This document shows, piece after piece, positions 42,718 through 50,163 of a stretch of DNA of 64,000 nt; the stretch's first letter is position 1; every line of letters begins with the position of its first letter. A program made the translations under genes and the position numbers. The notes beneath the pieces were generated by a model, which did no database searches, was not told where the DNA came from, and saw only the letters and a list, made by a program, of their open reading frames with translations. Origin of the DNA: Phycisphaera sp. (GTDB lineage Bacteria > Planctomycetota > Phycisphaerae > Phycisphaerales > Zrk34); assembly GCA_016125285.1 (NCBI GenBank), contig WGMA01000046.1, forward strand, positions 1-64,000. The letters are read 5' to 3'.

Positions 42718-43961
42718 ACAACGCCTCGATAGCACGTGTGCTGCTCGCGATCGTCTCGCCGCTCGCCGCGCCGCGCGACGTTCGTCGGAGCCTCGAACGG
42801 TTGTCGGCGCGCGATCGCGCCCGACTCGTTCGCCGCGCCGCGGACGAGGGCCTGGCCCCGTCGCTGCACGCGGCGATCACCGCCTGCGACGCGGCGCACG
42901 TGCTGCCCGATCCGCTCGTCGCGCGCGTGCGCCAACTCGCCACGCACTGCCTGGCGCACAACCTCGCGTTCGGCCGCGCGATCGACGGGATCCTCGACGC
43001 GTTCCGTGATCGCGGCGTTGACGTCGCGCTGCTCAAGGGGTCGCACCTGATCACGCTCAGCCCGCACGCCGCGCGACACCGCCCGATGGTCGACGTCGAC
43101 CTGCTCGTGCCGCGTGCATCCGTGGCCGCCGCGACGCAGCGCCTCGATTCGATCGGGTATCAGCAGGACGCCGCGACGCCCGCGTGGAACGACGACGTGT
43201 TCGGCGATGACTACCATCACGCGCCGGTCTTTGTCGATCCGCGCACCGGGATCCCCATTGAGCTGCATCACGACCTGGCGCCGCGCTACGCGCCCTTCGC
43301 TCTCGACGTCGACGCGATCTGGCGACGGGCCGACACCATCCGGCGCAACGGGCGAGACGTCCGCGTGCTTGCGCCGGACGATCTGCTGCTGCACCTGTCG
43401 CTGCACGCGGCGTTCAACCACAGCCTCGAGGTCGGCGTGCGGCCGCTCGTCGACATCGCCACCGTGATCGACGCGTGCGGCGACGACGTCGACTGGCCGC
43501 GCCTGGTGGACACCGCAACGTGGTGCGGCGGCGGCAAGCACGTGCACCTCATGCTCACGCTCGCCGCGGACCTCGTCGGCGCCGCCGTGCCGGCCGACGC
43601 GCTCGCGCAGCTGCGTCCGGCGGACTTCGACCCGCGTTTCATCGACGTCGCGGCGGATTTCGTGCTCGATCGCCCGCCGTCGGTCGGCGTGCTCGATCAC
43701 CTGGCGCGCGATCGCCGATCGCTCGCCGAACCGGTGGGCGACGCGGACACGCCGCACGTCGGTGAGGGCCTCGGCCGCCGGTGGCGTGCGTTTCGTCGGC
43801 TGTCGGCGCGCGACAAGCTTCGATTCGCGGGACGCGGCGTGTCGCGCGTCGGCGATACGCTCGGCGCCATCGCCTCGGCCGCGGCTCGCGGGCGGCTGAA
43901 CGCGGCGCTCCGCGGCATCGCGGCCCGACGACGCATCGCCGCTTGGACCTGGTCGCGCTGA
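42714..43961 (+). CDS. Nucleotidyltransferase family protein (NTP_transf_5-like)
   Basis: The 415-residue product has the arrangement of the uncharacterised nucleotidyltransferase family PF14907: LARDxFxR-like helices first, then VDVALLKGSHLITL, HRPMVDVDLLVPRASVAAAT with Asp127 and Asp129 as likely metal ligands, and IELHHDLAPRYAPF. Homologues occur beside HprK-like kinases in RiPP clusters and in exopolysaccharide loci, but their substrate is not established to my knowledge. Transfer of a nucleotide to the peptide is a possibility only. The start overlaps the kinase stop (ATGA). Confidence 0.8.
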   Translation: MNNASIARVLLAIVSPLAAPRDVRRSLERLSARDRARLVRRAADEGLAPSLHAAITACDAAHVLPDPLVARVRQLATHCLAHNLAFGRAIDGILDAFRDRGVDVALLKGSHLITLSPHAARHRPMVDVDLLVPRASVAAATQRLDSIGYQQDAATPAWNDDVFGDDYHHAPVFVDPRTGIPIELHHDLAPRYAPFALDVDAIWRRADTIRRNGRDVRVLAPDDLLLHLSLHAAFNHSLEVGVRPLVDIATVIDACGDDVDWPRLVDTATWCGGGKHVHLMLTLAADLVGAAVPADALAQLRPADFDPRFIDVAADFVLDRPPSVGVLDHLARDRRSLAEPVGDADTPHVGEGLGRRWRAFRRLSARDKLRFAGRGVSRVGDTLGAIASAAARGRLNAALRGIAARRRIAAWTWSR

Positions 43962-43981
43962 TCCGATTGCCCGGTACACAC

Positions 43982-44590
43982 ATGCCTTCACCGGAATTCC
44001 TGTCTCGATTCGGCGTGTACATCGCACGCGGCGTGCTCGACGACGCGACGTGCGCCGACATCTGCGGGCGGATGAAGGCCGCGGCACGGAGCGTGGCGAC
44101 CGTATCGGATCCGTCGGGCGCGTACGCGGTCGACACCGCGATCCGCCGCACGCACCTGTGCGACGTCAGCGACGCGGTTGAAGGACGCGTGGCCGATCGT
44201 ATCGCCACATTGATCCCCGCGATCGCGGCGCGACTCGCGGTCGACGCGTCCGATCATCAGCGTCCGCAGTTTCTGTCTTACGCGGTGGGCGATCACTTCA
44301 GTGCGCATCGCGACCACAACGACGAGCCGAACGCCAATCCCGTCTCGCGGGCCCGGCGGATCAGCGTCGTCGTGTTTCTCAACGCGCAATCGGACGAGCC
44401 GGGCGACGGCGTGTTCGGCGGCGGGGAGCTCGTGCTGTACGGCCTGATGCGCAGCCCCGACGCCCGGCGCGTGGGCTTCCCGATCGCCGCCGAGCCCGGC
44501 CTGCTCGTGGCGTTCCGGTCGGACACGCTGCACGAAGTGACGCCCGTGACACACGGGGAACGTTTTACGGTGGTAACGTGGCTGGTATGA
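43982..44590 (+). CDS. 2-oxoglutarate/Fe(II)-dependent oxygenase, prolyl-hydroxylase-like
   Basis: The 202-residue product shows the double-stranded beta-helix iron site in order: His109 and Asp111 in FSAHRDHNDEPN, His184 in SDTLHEVTPVTHG, and Arg194 for 2-oxoglutarate. RRISVVVFLNAQ and GGGELVLYGL are typical P4Hc-family segments. Such enzymes hydroxylate Pro, Lys, Asp or sugars. In this position a peptide substrate is attractive, with Pro40 and Pro45 of the precursor as candidates (inference). The start is ATG 43982, 20 bp after the nucleotidyltransferase stop. Confidence 0.83.
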   Translation: MPSPEFLSRFGVYIARGVLDDATCADICGRMKAAARSVATVSDPSGAYAVDTAIRRTHLCDVSDAVEGRVADRIATLIPAIAARLAVDASDHQRPQFLSYAVGDHFSAHRDHNDEPNANPVSRARRISVVVFLNAQSDEPGDGVFGGGELVLYGLMRSPDARRVGFPIAAEPGLLVAFRSDTLHEVTPVTHGERFTVVTWLV

Positions 44591-45471
44591 TGACTCTGTC
44601 CGGATCCATCACGAGCACGAGTTCAGGGGTCATGTCCGCAAGTGAGACCACGCAAACGGTTGGCGACGGCGCCGTGTCCGTGTCGTCACGCGGCGCGTTG
44701 ACGCTGCGCGCCCGGATCGCCACGCGGCTGCGCAAGTGGGGCTCGACGCACGGCGTGCTCGACGCCGTCGCGCTCGGGCTGCTGCGACCGCCCGACATCC
44801 TTGAGCTGCTGATCCGCAGCTACGCGTACCAGCTCTCGGATTACGACTGCGACGACCCGTTCTCGCCGGAGAGGCAGATCCTGTCCCGGCTCGCCGAACA
44901 CACGTCCGGCCGATCGCTGCTGAGCGTCTTCTGCGGGGCGGGCCGTGACGCGGGCATCTTCTGCGAAGCGGGGTATCGCGTGGTCGGCGTCGACGTTCAG
45001 CCGGGCATGATCGGCCTGGCCCGGCGGAAGGCCGAGGCCGCCGGCTGGGACGCGGAGTTCATCGAGGCGGACATGTACGCGGCGAGCCTGCCCGAGCGCT
45101 ACGACGTGGCGTACCTCTCGCCCGTGATGTACGCCACGCAGCCCACGCGGGCGCTTCGTCGGCGTCTCCTCGACGCGATGGCCTCACACGTCAAGCCCGA
45201 CGGCGTGATTGTCATTTCGGCGCGCACCGCCCCGCCCTCCGACGATGCGCGGTACCGCCGCTACTATCGCGTCGCGCGACTCACCGCGACGCTGACCGCT
45301 GGCTTCCGGCAGATCGTCTACGGCGACCGCTGCGACGGCACGTTCTTCGTCCACCACTATCGGCCGGGCGAGCTTGAGCGCGAACTGGACGTCGCGGGCT
45401 TCGACATCCTCGACGACATCACCGTCGATCGGCACGCCATTCGGTTCCTGATCCTGCGACCCCGCGCGTAG
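44587..45471 (+). CDS. SAM-dependent methyltransferase
   Basis: The 294-residue product is a class I methyltransferase with motif I SLLSVFCGAGRDAGIFCEAG, motif II YRVVGVDVQPGMIGLARRKA, an acidic motif in AEFIEADMYA and MASHVKPDGVIVISAR. A 60-residue Ser/Thr-rich N-terminus precedes the domain; GTG 44578 and ATG 44638 are alternative starts. It overlaps the oxygenase stop as ATGA and is the last gene before the strong terminator. It may act on the peptide or on the polysaccharide. Confidence 0.82.
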   Translation: MMTLSGSITSTSSGVMSASETTQTVGDGAVSVSSRGALTLRARIATRLRKWGSTHGVLDAVALGLLRPPDILELLIRSYAYQLSDYDCDDPFSPERQILSRLAEHTSGRSLLSVFCGAGRDAGIFCEAGYRVVGVDVQPGMIGLARRKAEAAGWDAEFIEADMYAASLPERYDVAYLSPVMYATQPTRALRRRLLDAMASHVKPDGVIVISARTAPPSDDARYRRYYRVARLTATLTAGFRQIVYGDRCDGTFFVHHYRPGELERELDVAGFDILDDITVDRHAIRFLILRPRA

Positions 45472-45521
45472 CGCGCCCCCGGCGCGACCCTCTTCCGCCG
45501 CACGACCCCGCCATCCACAAC

Positions 45522-45577
45522 AGCCGGTCCGTGACACGCGAGCATGTATCGCTCGCGCATCGCGGACCGGCTTTTTT
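45522..45577 (+). terminator. Strong intrinsic terminator of the long run
   Basis: A 10-bp outer stem (45522-45531 with 45563-45572, AGCCGGTCCG/CGGACCGGCT) encloses an inner hairpin (GCGAGC/GCTCGC, 45538-45556) and is followed directly by six Ts (45572-45577). It is 50 bp after the last gene of the plus-strand run and is the only strong one seen on the plus strand since 3123. Confidence 0.92.
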
Positions 45578-45617
45578 GTGCGCTTCACGCGCGGCGCTCG
45601 CGGCGTCGCGCAGCGTG

Positions 45618-46181
45618 TCACTTCTTGCTGTACGCCAGCAGCTCCATCACCGTCGAGCCCTTGAAGCCCGACTCGCGCGTCTGCACCGACTTGACGTAAT
45701 GCCCCGGCACCTGCGGGTTGACGTACACGCGGCTCGTCGTGCCGTCGCCGGACTCCTCCGCCCAGCGGCACGCGAACGAACCGGCGGGCACCTTGACCGT
45801 GTCCCCGCCGAGCTTCACCGACGGGTCTTTGACGATCGGGCTGTTGTCGGTCTTGTGCGCGACGTACTCGCTGGAGACGGTCGCCCGGCTCTCGCCCTGC
45901 ACGCGCGTCGTGACCTCGATGCCCACGCCGTCGTCGTCGGCGTGCTTCACGAGGTACGTGATCAGCACCACGCGCGTGCGCGTCGTGCCGTCGTCCTCCT
46001 TGACCGTCGTCACCACCCGGTACCGCGCGTAGCTGCCGACCTTGCAGTCGTGCCACGTGCTCTGCCGCGCGGGCTCGGCGGCGGGCTTCTCCGCGGGATT
46101 CCGGGCGGGCGTGTCGTCGGCGCCGATCAGCGGCGCGGCGACGAGCAGGGCGACGACGATAGCGAGGGAGGTGATGCGCAT
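45618..46181 (-). CDS. Secreted protein of unknown function
   Basis: The 187-residue product starts with a Sec signal peptide (MRITSLAIVVALLVAAPLIG, cleavage near Ala21), then a Pro/Ala-rich linker and a beta-rich domain: WHDCKVGSYARYRVVTTV, TRTRVVLITYLV and AHKTDNSPIV. Cys46 and Cys137 (FACRWAEE) could form a disulfide. I do not recognise the family; the pattern (weight of charge, KVPAGSFACRW, VPGHYVKSVQ) resembles planctomycete secreted proteins of unknown function that contain a DUF3108-like beta-barrel segment. It is transcribed toward the terminator of the polysaccharide run. Confidence 0.72.
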   Translation of the reverse strand: MRITSLAIVVALLVAAPLIGADDTPARNPAEKPAAEPARQSTWHDCKVGSYARYRVVTTVKEDDGTTRTRVVLITYLVKHADDDGVGIEVTTRVQGESRATVSSEYVAHKTDNSPIVKDPSVKLGGDTVKVPAGSFACRWAEESGDGTTSRVYVNPQVPGHYVKSVQTRESGFKGSTVMELLAYSKK

Positions 46182-46230
46182 ACGCCTATCTTATTCAGTT
46201 TCGCGGCGGGGGTCACAGGCGCCGGATGTG

Positions 46231-46299
46231 GGGTCCACGATTGCGGACCGGCTCCGAGGGCGCGCGGCATGTCATGAACAGGTCCGCAATAGCGGACCC
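46231..46299. repeat. REP-like palindromic element, copy 1
   Basis: This 69-bp element has 19-bp imperfect inverted ends (GGGTCCACGATTGCGGACC and GGTCCGCAATAGCGGACCC, 17 of 19 pairs). A close copy lies at 47664-47730. It abuts the stop codon of the minus-strand beta-propeller gene at 46299, so it lies directly downstream of it and could act as an RNA hairpin. Confidence 0.88.
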
Positions 46300-47627
46300 T
46301 ACTTTCCCACGCAGTACAGCTTGCGGTTCACGCGGACGAACAGCTCGCCGTCCACCACCGCCAGCCCCGAGCGGATGTTGTCGTCGTCGTCCGCGCCCAT
46401 CGGGATGGTGTTGACGATCTCGCCCTTCGCGGCGTCGACGATCACCACGTCGCCGTGATGGTTCATCAGCCAGACCTTGCCGTCCGCGCCCGTCGGGCTC
46501 GTACGCCACTTGTAGTGCCCGGGCATCTCGATCGTCCACGCGACCGCGCCGGACGCGGGGTCGACCCGGCTGAGCCGCTTGGTCATGTCGCTGAGCACAT
46601 AGAAACTGCCGTTGTAAAACAGCGGCGTCGGCACGTCCGTCGTGACGACGCGCTCCTCGCTGCTGTTCCACGCGATCGACGTGTCGTCGAGCGTGCCGGA
46701 GCCGCCGAGCTTGATGGCGTAGACCGGCTCCTTCTTCGGGCCGCACACCAGCACCACGCCGCCGCCGACGGTCGCGCTGGGCACCTGGCGGTAGTGCGGG
46801 ATGCGGCGCGGGTTCCACGTGCCCCAGCGCCACAGCTCCTTGCCGGTGCGCAGGTCGTGCGACGTGACGCAGTCGCCGCCGGTGACGACGATCTGCACGC
46901 CGCCGTCCTTCGTCGCGACGGGCAGCGGCGTGGTGTACGCCTCGCGCGCCTCGATCACCGCGTCCGTCGGCCGCACCACGCGCCACACCTCTTTGCCCGT
47001 CGAAGCGGTCAGCGCCAGCACGTACGAGTCCACACGCGTGTCGGTCTTGACGGGGTCGATCGGCTTCGACAGATCGATCGGCATGTCGCGCTGCAGCACC
47101 TCGAACACGAGCAGACCGTCGACAAGCACCGGGCTGCTCGACGGCGTCCACAGGTTGTTGAACTTGCCGTAGTCCGCCTGCAGGTTGCGCGACCACAGCT
47201 TCGAACCGTCCACGTTGTACGCGACCACGTCGCCGGTGCCGTAGGTGAACACGACGATCTCGCCGTCGGTCACCGGGGAGGGCGACGCGTAGTTCGACCG
47301 CGAGCGTTCCTTCTGGTAACCCTTGGCCGGCTCGTCGCGCCACAGCTGCTTGCCGGTCTTGCGGTCGAAGCACAGCGCGATCAGCTTCTCGGTGGCCGGG
47401 TCGGTGCTGGAGACGAACACGCGGTCGCCCCACACGATCGGCGTCGCGGCCGACGGGCCCGGCAGGTCCACCGACCACTTCACGTTGTCGGTCTTGCTGA
47501 ACTGCGTCGGCAGGCCCTTCGCGCCGCTCGACCCGTCGTAGTTCGGCCCGCGCCAGTTCGGCCAGTTCTGCGCCGAGGCGCCGCCGGCCGACAACGCGAC
47601 GATCAGTCCGATGAGTACGCTGCGCAT
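46299..47627 (-). CDS. Secreted PQQ-type beta-propeller protein (BamB-like)
   Basis: The 442-residue product has a Sec signal peptide (cleavage near GASAQ, residue 20) and then WPNWRGPNYDG, the entry motif of the planctomycete outer-membrane-biogenesis BamB-like family. Repeated blades follow with tryptophan-docking motifs such as CFDRKTGKQLWRDE, ASTGKEVWRVV, LRTGKELWRWGTW and DAAKGEIVNTI. It is probably periplasmic. It is a tandem paralogue of the gene at 47737-49059, with which it shares most blade motifs, and each is followed by a copy of the same palindromic repeat. Confidence 0.88.
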   Translation of the reverse strand: MRSVLIGLIVALSAGGASAQNWPNWRGPNYDGSSGAKGLPTQFSKTDNVKWSVDLPGPSAATPIVWGDRVFVSSTDPATEKLIALCFDRKTGKQLWRDEPAKGYQKERSRSNYASPSPVTDGEIVVFTYGTGDVVAYNVDGSKLWSRNLQADYGKFNNLWTPSSSPVLVDGLLVFEVLQRDMPIDLSKPIDPVKTDTRVDSYVLALTASTGKEVWRVVRPTDAVIEAREAYTTPLPVATKDGGVQIVVTGGDCVTSHDLRTGKELWRWGTWNPRRIPHYRQVPSATVGGGVVLVCGPKKEPVYAIKLGGSGTLDDTSIAWNSSEERVVTTDVPTPLFYNGSFYVLSDMTKRLSRVDPASGAVAWTIEMPGHYKWRTSPTGADGKVWLMNHHGDVVIVDAAKGEIVNTIPMGADDDDNIRSGLAVVDGELFVRVNRKLYCVGK

Positions 47628-47663
47628 GAATACCTCGACGACGGATGTGACACGCCCGTCGTA

Positions 47664-47730
47664 GGGTCCGCTGTTGCGGAGCGGCTCCGAGGGCGCACGT
47701 CATGTCATACAGGTCCGCAATCGCGGACCC
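47664..47730. repeat. REP-like palindromic element, copy 2
   Basis: This 67-bp element matches copy 1 at 46231-46299 closely: GGGTCCGCTGTTGCGGAGC and GGTCCGCAATCGCGGACCC at the ends, and GGCTCCGAGGGCGC in the middle in both. It lies 6 bp after the stop of the minus-strand gene 47737-49059, the same place relative to its gene as copy 1. Confidence 0.88.
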
Positions 47731-47736
47731 GACGTG

Positions 47737-49059
47737 TTACTTGCCGATGCAGTACAGCTTGCTGTTGGTCCGCACGAACAGGCAGCCGGACGCGATCGAC
47801 ACCGACGCGCGGATGTTGTCGTCGTCGTTGTCGCCCATCGCCGCCTCGTGCAGGATCTTGCCGTTCTCCGGGTCGATCACCACGACGTCGCCGTGGTGGT
47901 TCATGCAGTAGATGCGGCTGTCGGCGTAGGTCGGGCTCGAGCGCCACTTGTACCGGCCGGGCATCTCGATCTCCCACTCGACCGCGCCGGTCTTCGGGGC
48001 GATGCGGGTGAGGCGCTTGGTCAGGTCGCTGAGCACGAAGAACTTGCCGCCGGTGAACAGCGGCGTCGGCACGTCGGACGTCACCGTCGACTTGTCCGCG
48101 CTCTTCCACACCAGCCCGTCCTCGTAGCTCGTGTCGCCCTTGAGGCCCATCTTCACGGCGTAGACCGGCGCCTTCTTCGGGGCGCAGACCAGCGCCACGC
48201 CGTCGCCGATCACCGTGCTGGGCACGTGCCGCCACCACTGCTCACGGTGGCCGGGGTTCCACGTGCCCCAGCGCCACAGCTCGTTGAGCGTGTCGGGGTC
48301 GTAGCCGGTGAGGTAGTCACCGCCGACGATGATGATCTCCTTGCGGCCGGCGCCCTCGTAGGGGATCGGCGTACCGTACGACTCGCGTGACTCCATCTGC
48401 GCGTCCGACGGGCGGACGTGCTGGATGAGCGTCTTGCCGGTCATCGGGTCGAGCTTCAGCAGGTACGACTCCTGGCCGTCCTTGCCGTGCCCGTGCACGG
48501 GCTGGTCGCGCTGGAGAACCTGCATGTACAGCGCGCCCTGGTAGAGCGTCGGGCTGGACGAGAAGGTCCACTGGAAGGTGAAGTCTCCGTAGTCTTCCTG
48601 GAGGTTGCGCGCCCACAACTGCTTGCCGTCCATGTCGAACCCGGCCAGCGCGCCGTTGCCGTAGAAGAAGACGACGACCTTGCCGTCGGTCACCGGGGAG
48701 GGCGACGCGTAGTTCGATTTGTCGTCGAGCTGGTAGCCGCTGCCGACCTGGTTGGACCACAGCAGCTTGCCGGTCTTGCGGTCGAAGCACATGGCCAGGA
48801 GCTTGGCGGTCTGGGGATCGGTGGCCGAGGAGATGAACACGCGGTCGCCGTGGATGATGGGCGTTGCGGCGGACGGTCCGGGCAGGTCGACGACCCACTT
48901 GACGTTCTCGGTCTTGGAGAAGGTGGCCGGGAGGCCCGTGGCGTCGGTCGCGCCGTTGTACTCCGGGCCGCGCCAGTTGGACCAGTCCCCGGCGAACACG
49001 GCGGTGGCGGACACGACACACAGCGCAGCAATCGCGGCGCTCAGACGGTGCAGGTGCAT
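47737..49059 (-). CDS. Secreted PQQ-type beta-propeller protein (BamB-like), paralogue
   Basis: The 440-residue product has a Sec signal peptide (cleavage near AVFAG), then WSNWRGPEYNGATDATGLPA and blades with CFDRKTGKLLWSNQV, LDPMTGKTLIQHV, PDTLNELWRWGTWNPGHREQ and DPENGKILHEAAMG. It matches the neighbouring gene product over the full length (for example VDLPGPSAATPI and SNYASPSPVTDG in both). The pair probably arose by tandem duplication including the palindromic repeat. The exact role is unknown; a periplasmic scaffolding or quinoprotein-like function is possible. Confidence 0.88.
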   Translation of the reverse strand: MHLHRLSAAIAALCVVSATAVFAGDWSNWRGPEYNGATDATGLPATFSKTENVKWVVDLPGPSAATPIIHGDRVFISSATDPQTAKLLAMCFDRKTGKLLWSNQVGSGYQLDDKSNYASPSPVTDGKVVVFFYGNGALAGFDMDGKQLWARNLQEDYGDFTFQWTFSSSPTLYQGALYMQVLQRDQPVHGHGKDGQESYLLKLDPMTGKTLIQHVRPSDAQMESRESYGTPIPYEGAGRKEIIIVGGDYLTGYDPDTLNELWRWGTWNPGHREQWWRHVPSTVIGDGVALVCAPKKAPVYAVKMGLKGDTSYEDGLVWKSADKSTVTSDVPTPLFTGGKFFVLSDLTKRLTRIAPKTGAVEWEIEMPGRYKWRSSPTYADSRIYCMNHHGDVVVIDPENGKILHEAAMGDNDDDNIRASVSIASGCLFVRTNSKLYCIGK

Positions 49060-49320
49060 AGGGGGCTCCCTTTGGATCGCGAGGATATCGGCGGTACGTG
49101 CAACGGATGATTATTGTTCGCCCGAACCCGGCGGGCAAGCGGTGGGCCGCTGCGCGGCGATGGGGAGGCTCGCTGGCGCTCGCGATGCTGGGTGCGGGAT
49201 GGCTCACTGGCGCTCGCGATGTCGGATCGGTGCGGGTATACGATCGGTGCATCCAGCATCCAGCATCCAGCATCCAGCATCCAGCATCCAGCATCCAGCG
49301 AGCCGCGGACGCCGCAGGCC
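49060..49320. other. Gene-free region with repeat flank and heptamer array
   Basis: This 261-bp gap contains two degenerate copies of GCTCGCTGGCGCTCGCGATG (about 49169-49188 and 49202-49221), the sequence GTATAC, and the seven-unit heptamer array. Nothing that looks like a gene was seen. Promoter signals for the minus-strand gene ending at 49059 must lie in its left part but are not obvious. Confidence 0.6.
49251..49299. repeat. Heptanucleotide array, 7 units of ATCCAGC
   Basis: Seven perfect units follow a flank that reads GCGGGTATACGATCGGTGC. The same flank, with two changes, precedes the array at 51738-51856, in the same orientation. This shows that the flank and array belong together. 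Confidence 0.95.
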
Positions 49321-49689
49321 TCACTCAAACGGCCCTGACTTCATCAGTTCGCCGCAGTACATGCACCGGACGTGGCGCCGGGCGTTGGGGCGTCCGCAGC
49401 CGCTGCACATGCGCGGGCCGCCCTTGGCCTTCTTGCCGTCGAGCTTGCCGTCGGCCATGTCGATCTCGGTGATCATCTTCGTGAGGTCCTCGTCGGTCAG
49501 GTCGAGCCGCTGCTTGAGGATGGTCCACAGGGCCTCGCTGATCAGCGACAGGCGGTCGACCTCGTGCTCGAGGAAGGTCACGTCGGTCTTGGCGCTGGCC
49601 GCCTCGCGTTTGGCGGTGTTGGCGTCCATCTGCGCCGACGTCGAGCTGAACTCGTGCGTGTGGTAGTAGCCGGGGTAGAAAAGGCTCAT
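49321..49689 (-). CDS. Zinc-ribbon protein with coiled-coil middle
   Basis: The 122-residue product has an aromatic N-terminus (SLFYPGYYHTHEF), a predicted helical middle (about 20-80, REAASAKTDVTFLEHEVDRL) and a C-terminal four-cysteine zinc ribbon: MCSGCGRPNARRHVRCMYCG. Its start at 49689 has a strong GGGAGGAA ribosome-binding site; longer upstream frames lie over the next gene. It lies 11 bp downstream of a HATPase-domain gene, so the two are likely co-transcribed and perhaps partners. Confidence 0.8.
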   Translation of the reverse strand: MSLFYPGYYHTHEFSSTSAQMDANTAKREAASAKTDVTFLEHEVDRLSLISEALWTILKQRLDLTDEDLTKMITEIDMADGKLDGKKAKGGPRMCSGCGRPNARRHVRCMYCGELMKSGPFE

Positions 49690-49700
49690 GGCGTTCCTCC

Positions 49701-50111
49701 CTATTTCTTGCTGCGCTTCTTGATCATCGTCAGATGGTTGCCGGGCGGGTGGTACGTGACCTTGTCCATGTACTGGTCCATGAGCCAGACGCCGCGGCCG
49801 TTCGGTTGGCCGTGCAGCTCGTCGCACGTCGGGTCGGGCACCTTCCTGGGGTCGAAGCCCTTGCCCTCGTCGATCACGTCGACCTGCACACGCTTGGCCG
49901 AGATCGCGTACCGCACGGTCACGCGCTTGCGGGGGTCGTTGCGGTTGCCGTGCTTGAGCCCGTTGTCGACCGCCTCGGTGTAAGACAGCTTGAACGCGAA
50001 GCAGTCACGGCTCGAATAGCCGAGCTCCTTCATCACGGCCAGCAGCCGCTCCGAAGTGCTGTCCACGTTCTTCTTGGTCACGACGAATTCGCCGCTGTCT
50101 TCGTCCGGCAT
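49701..50111 (-). CDS. RsbW-like ATP-binding protein (anti-sigma regulatory factor family)
   Basis: The 136-residue product is a stand-alone GHKL ATPase domain: N-box SYTEAVDNGLKHGN, G1 DVIDEGKGFDPRKV and G2 GRGVWLMDQYMDKV. In the RsbW/SpoIIAB family such proteins bind sigma factors or phosphorylate anti-anti-sigma partners. No STAS-domain or sigma gene is seen nearby; the neighbour is the zinc-ribbon gene. It may regulate through a partner elsewhere. Confidence 0.88.
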   Translation of the reverse strand: MPDEDSGEFVVTKKNVDSTSERLLAVMKELGYSSRDCFAFKLSYTEAVDNGLKHGNRNDPRKRVTVRYAISAKRVQVDVIDEGKGFDPRKVPDPTCDELHGQPNGRGVWLMDQYMDKVTYHPPGNHLTMIKKRSKK

Positions 50112-50138
50112 GTCACCCTACCTCAGCTGCGCCGGTGC

Positions 50139-50159
50139 CCGCGGGTCGATGGCCCGCGG
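50139..50159. terminator. Weak candidate hairpin downstream of the Dabb gene
   Basis: A 7-bp stem CCGCGGG/CCCGCGG (50139-50145 with 50153-50159) lies 5 bp after the minus-strand stop at 50164. There is no T-run on the minus strand, so it may be only an RNA-stabilising hairpin. Confidence 0.3.
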
Positions 50160-50163
50160 CGCC

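Noticed and set aside
46455-48011. 518-codon plus-strand open frame opposite the PQQ-propeller genes
   Set aside because: It crosses the REP-like element and two clear minus-strand genes, and is rich in Arg and His as expected for a shadow frame.
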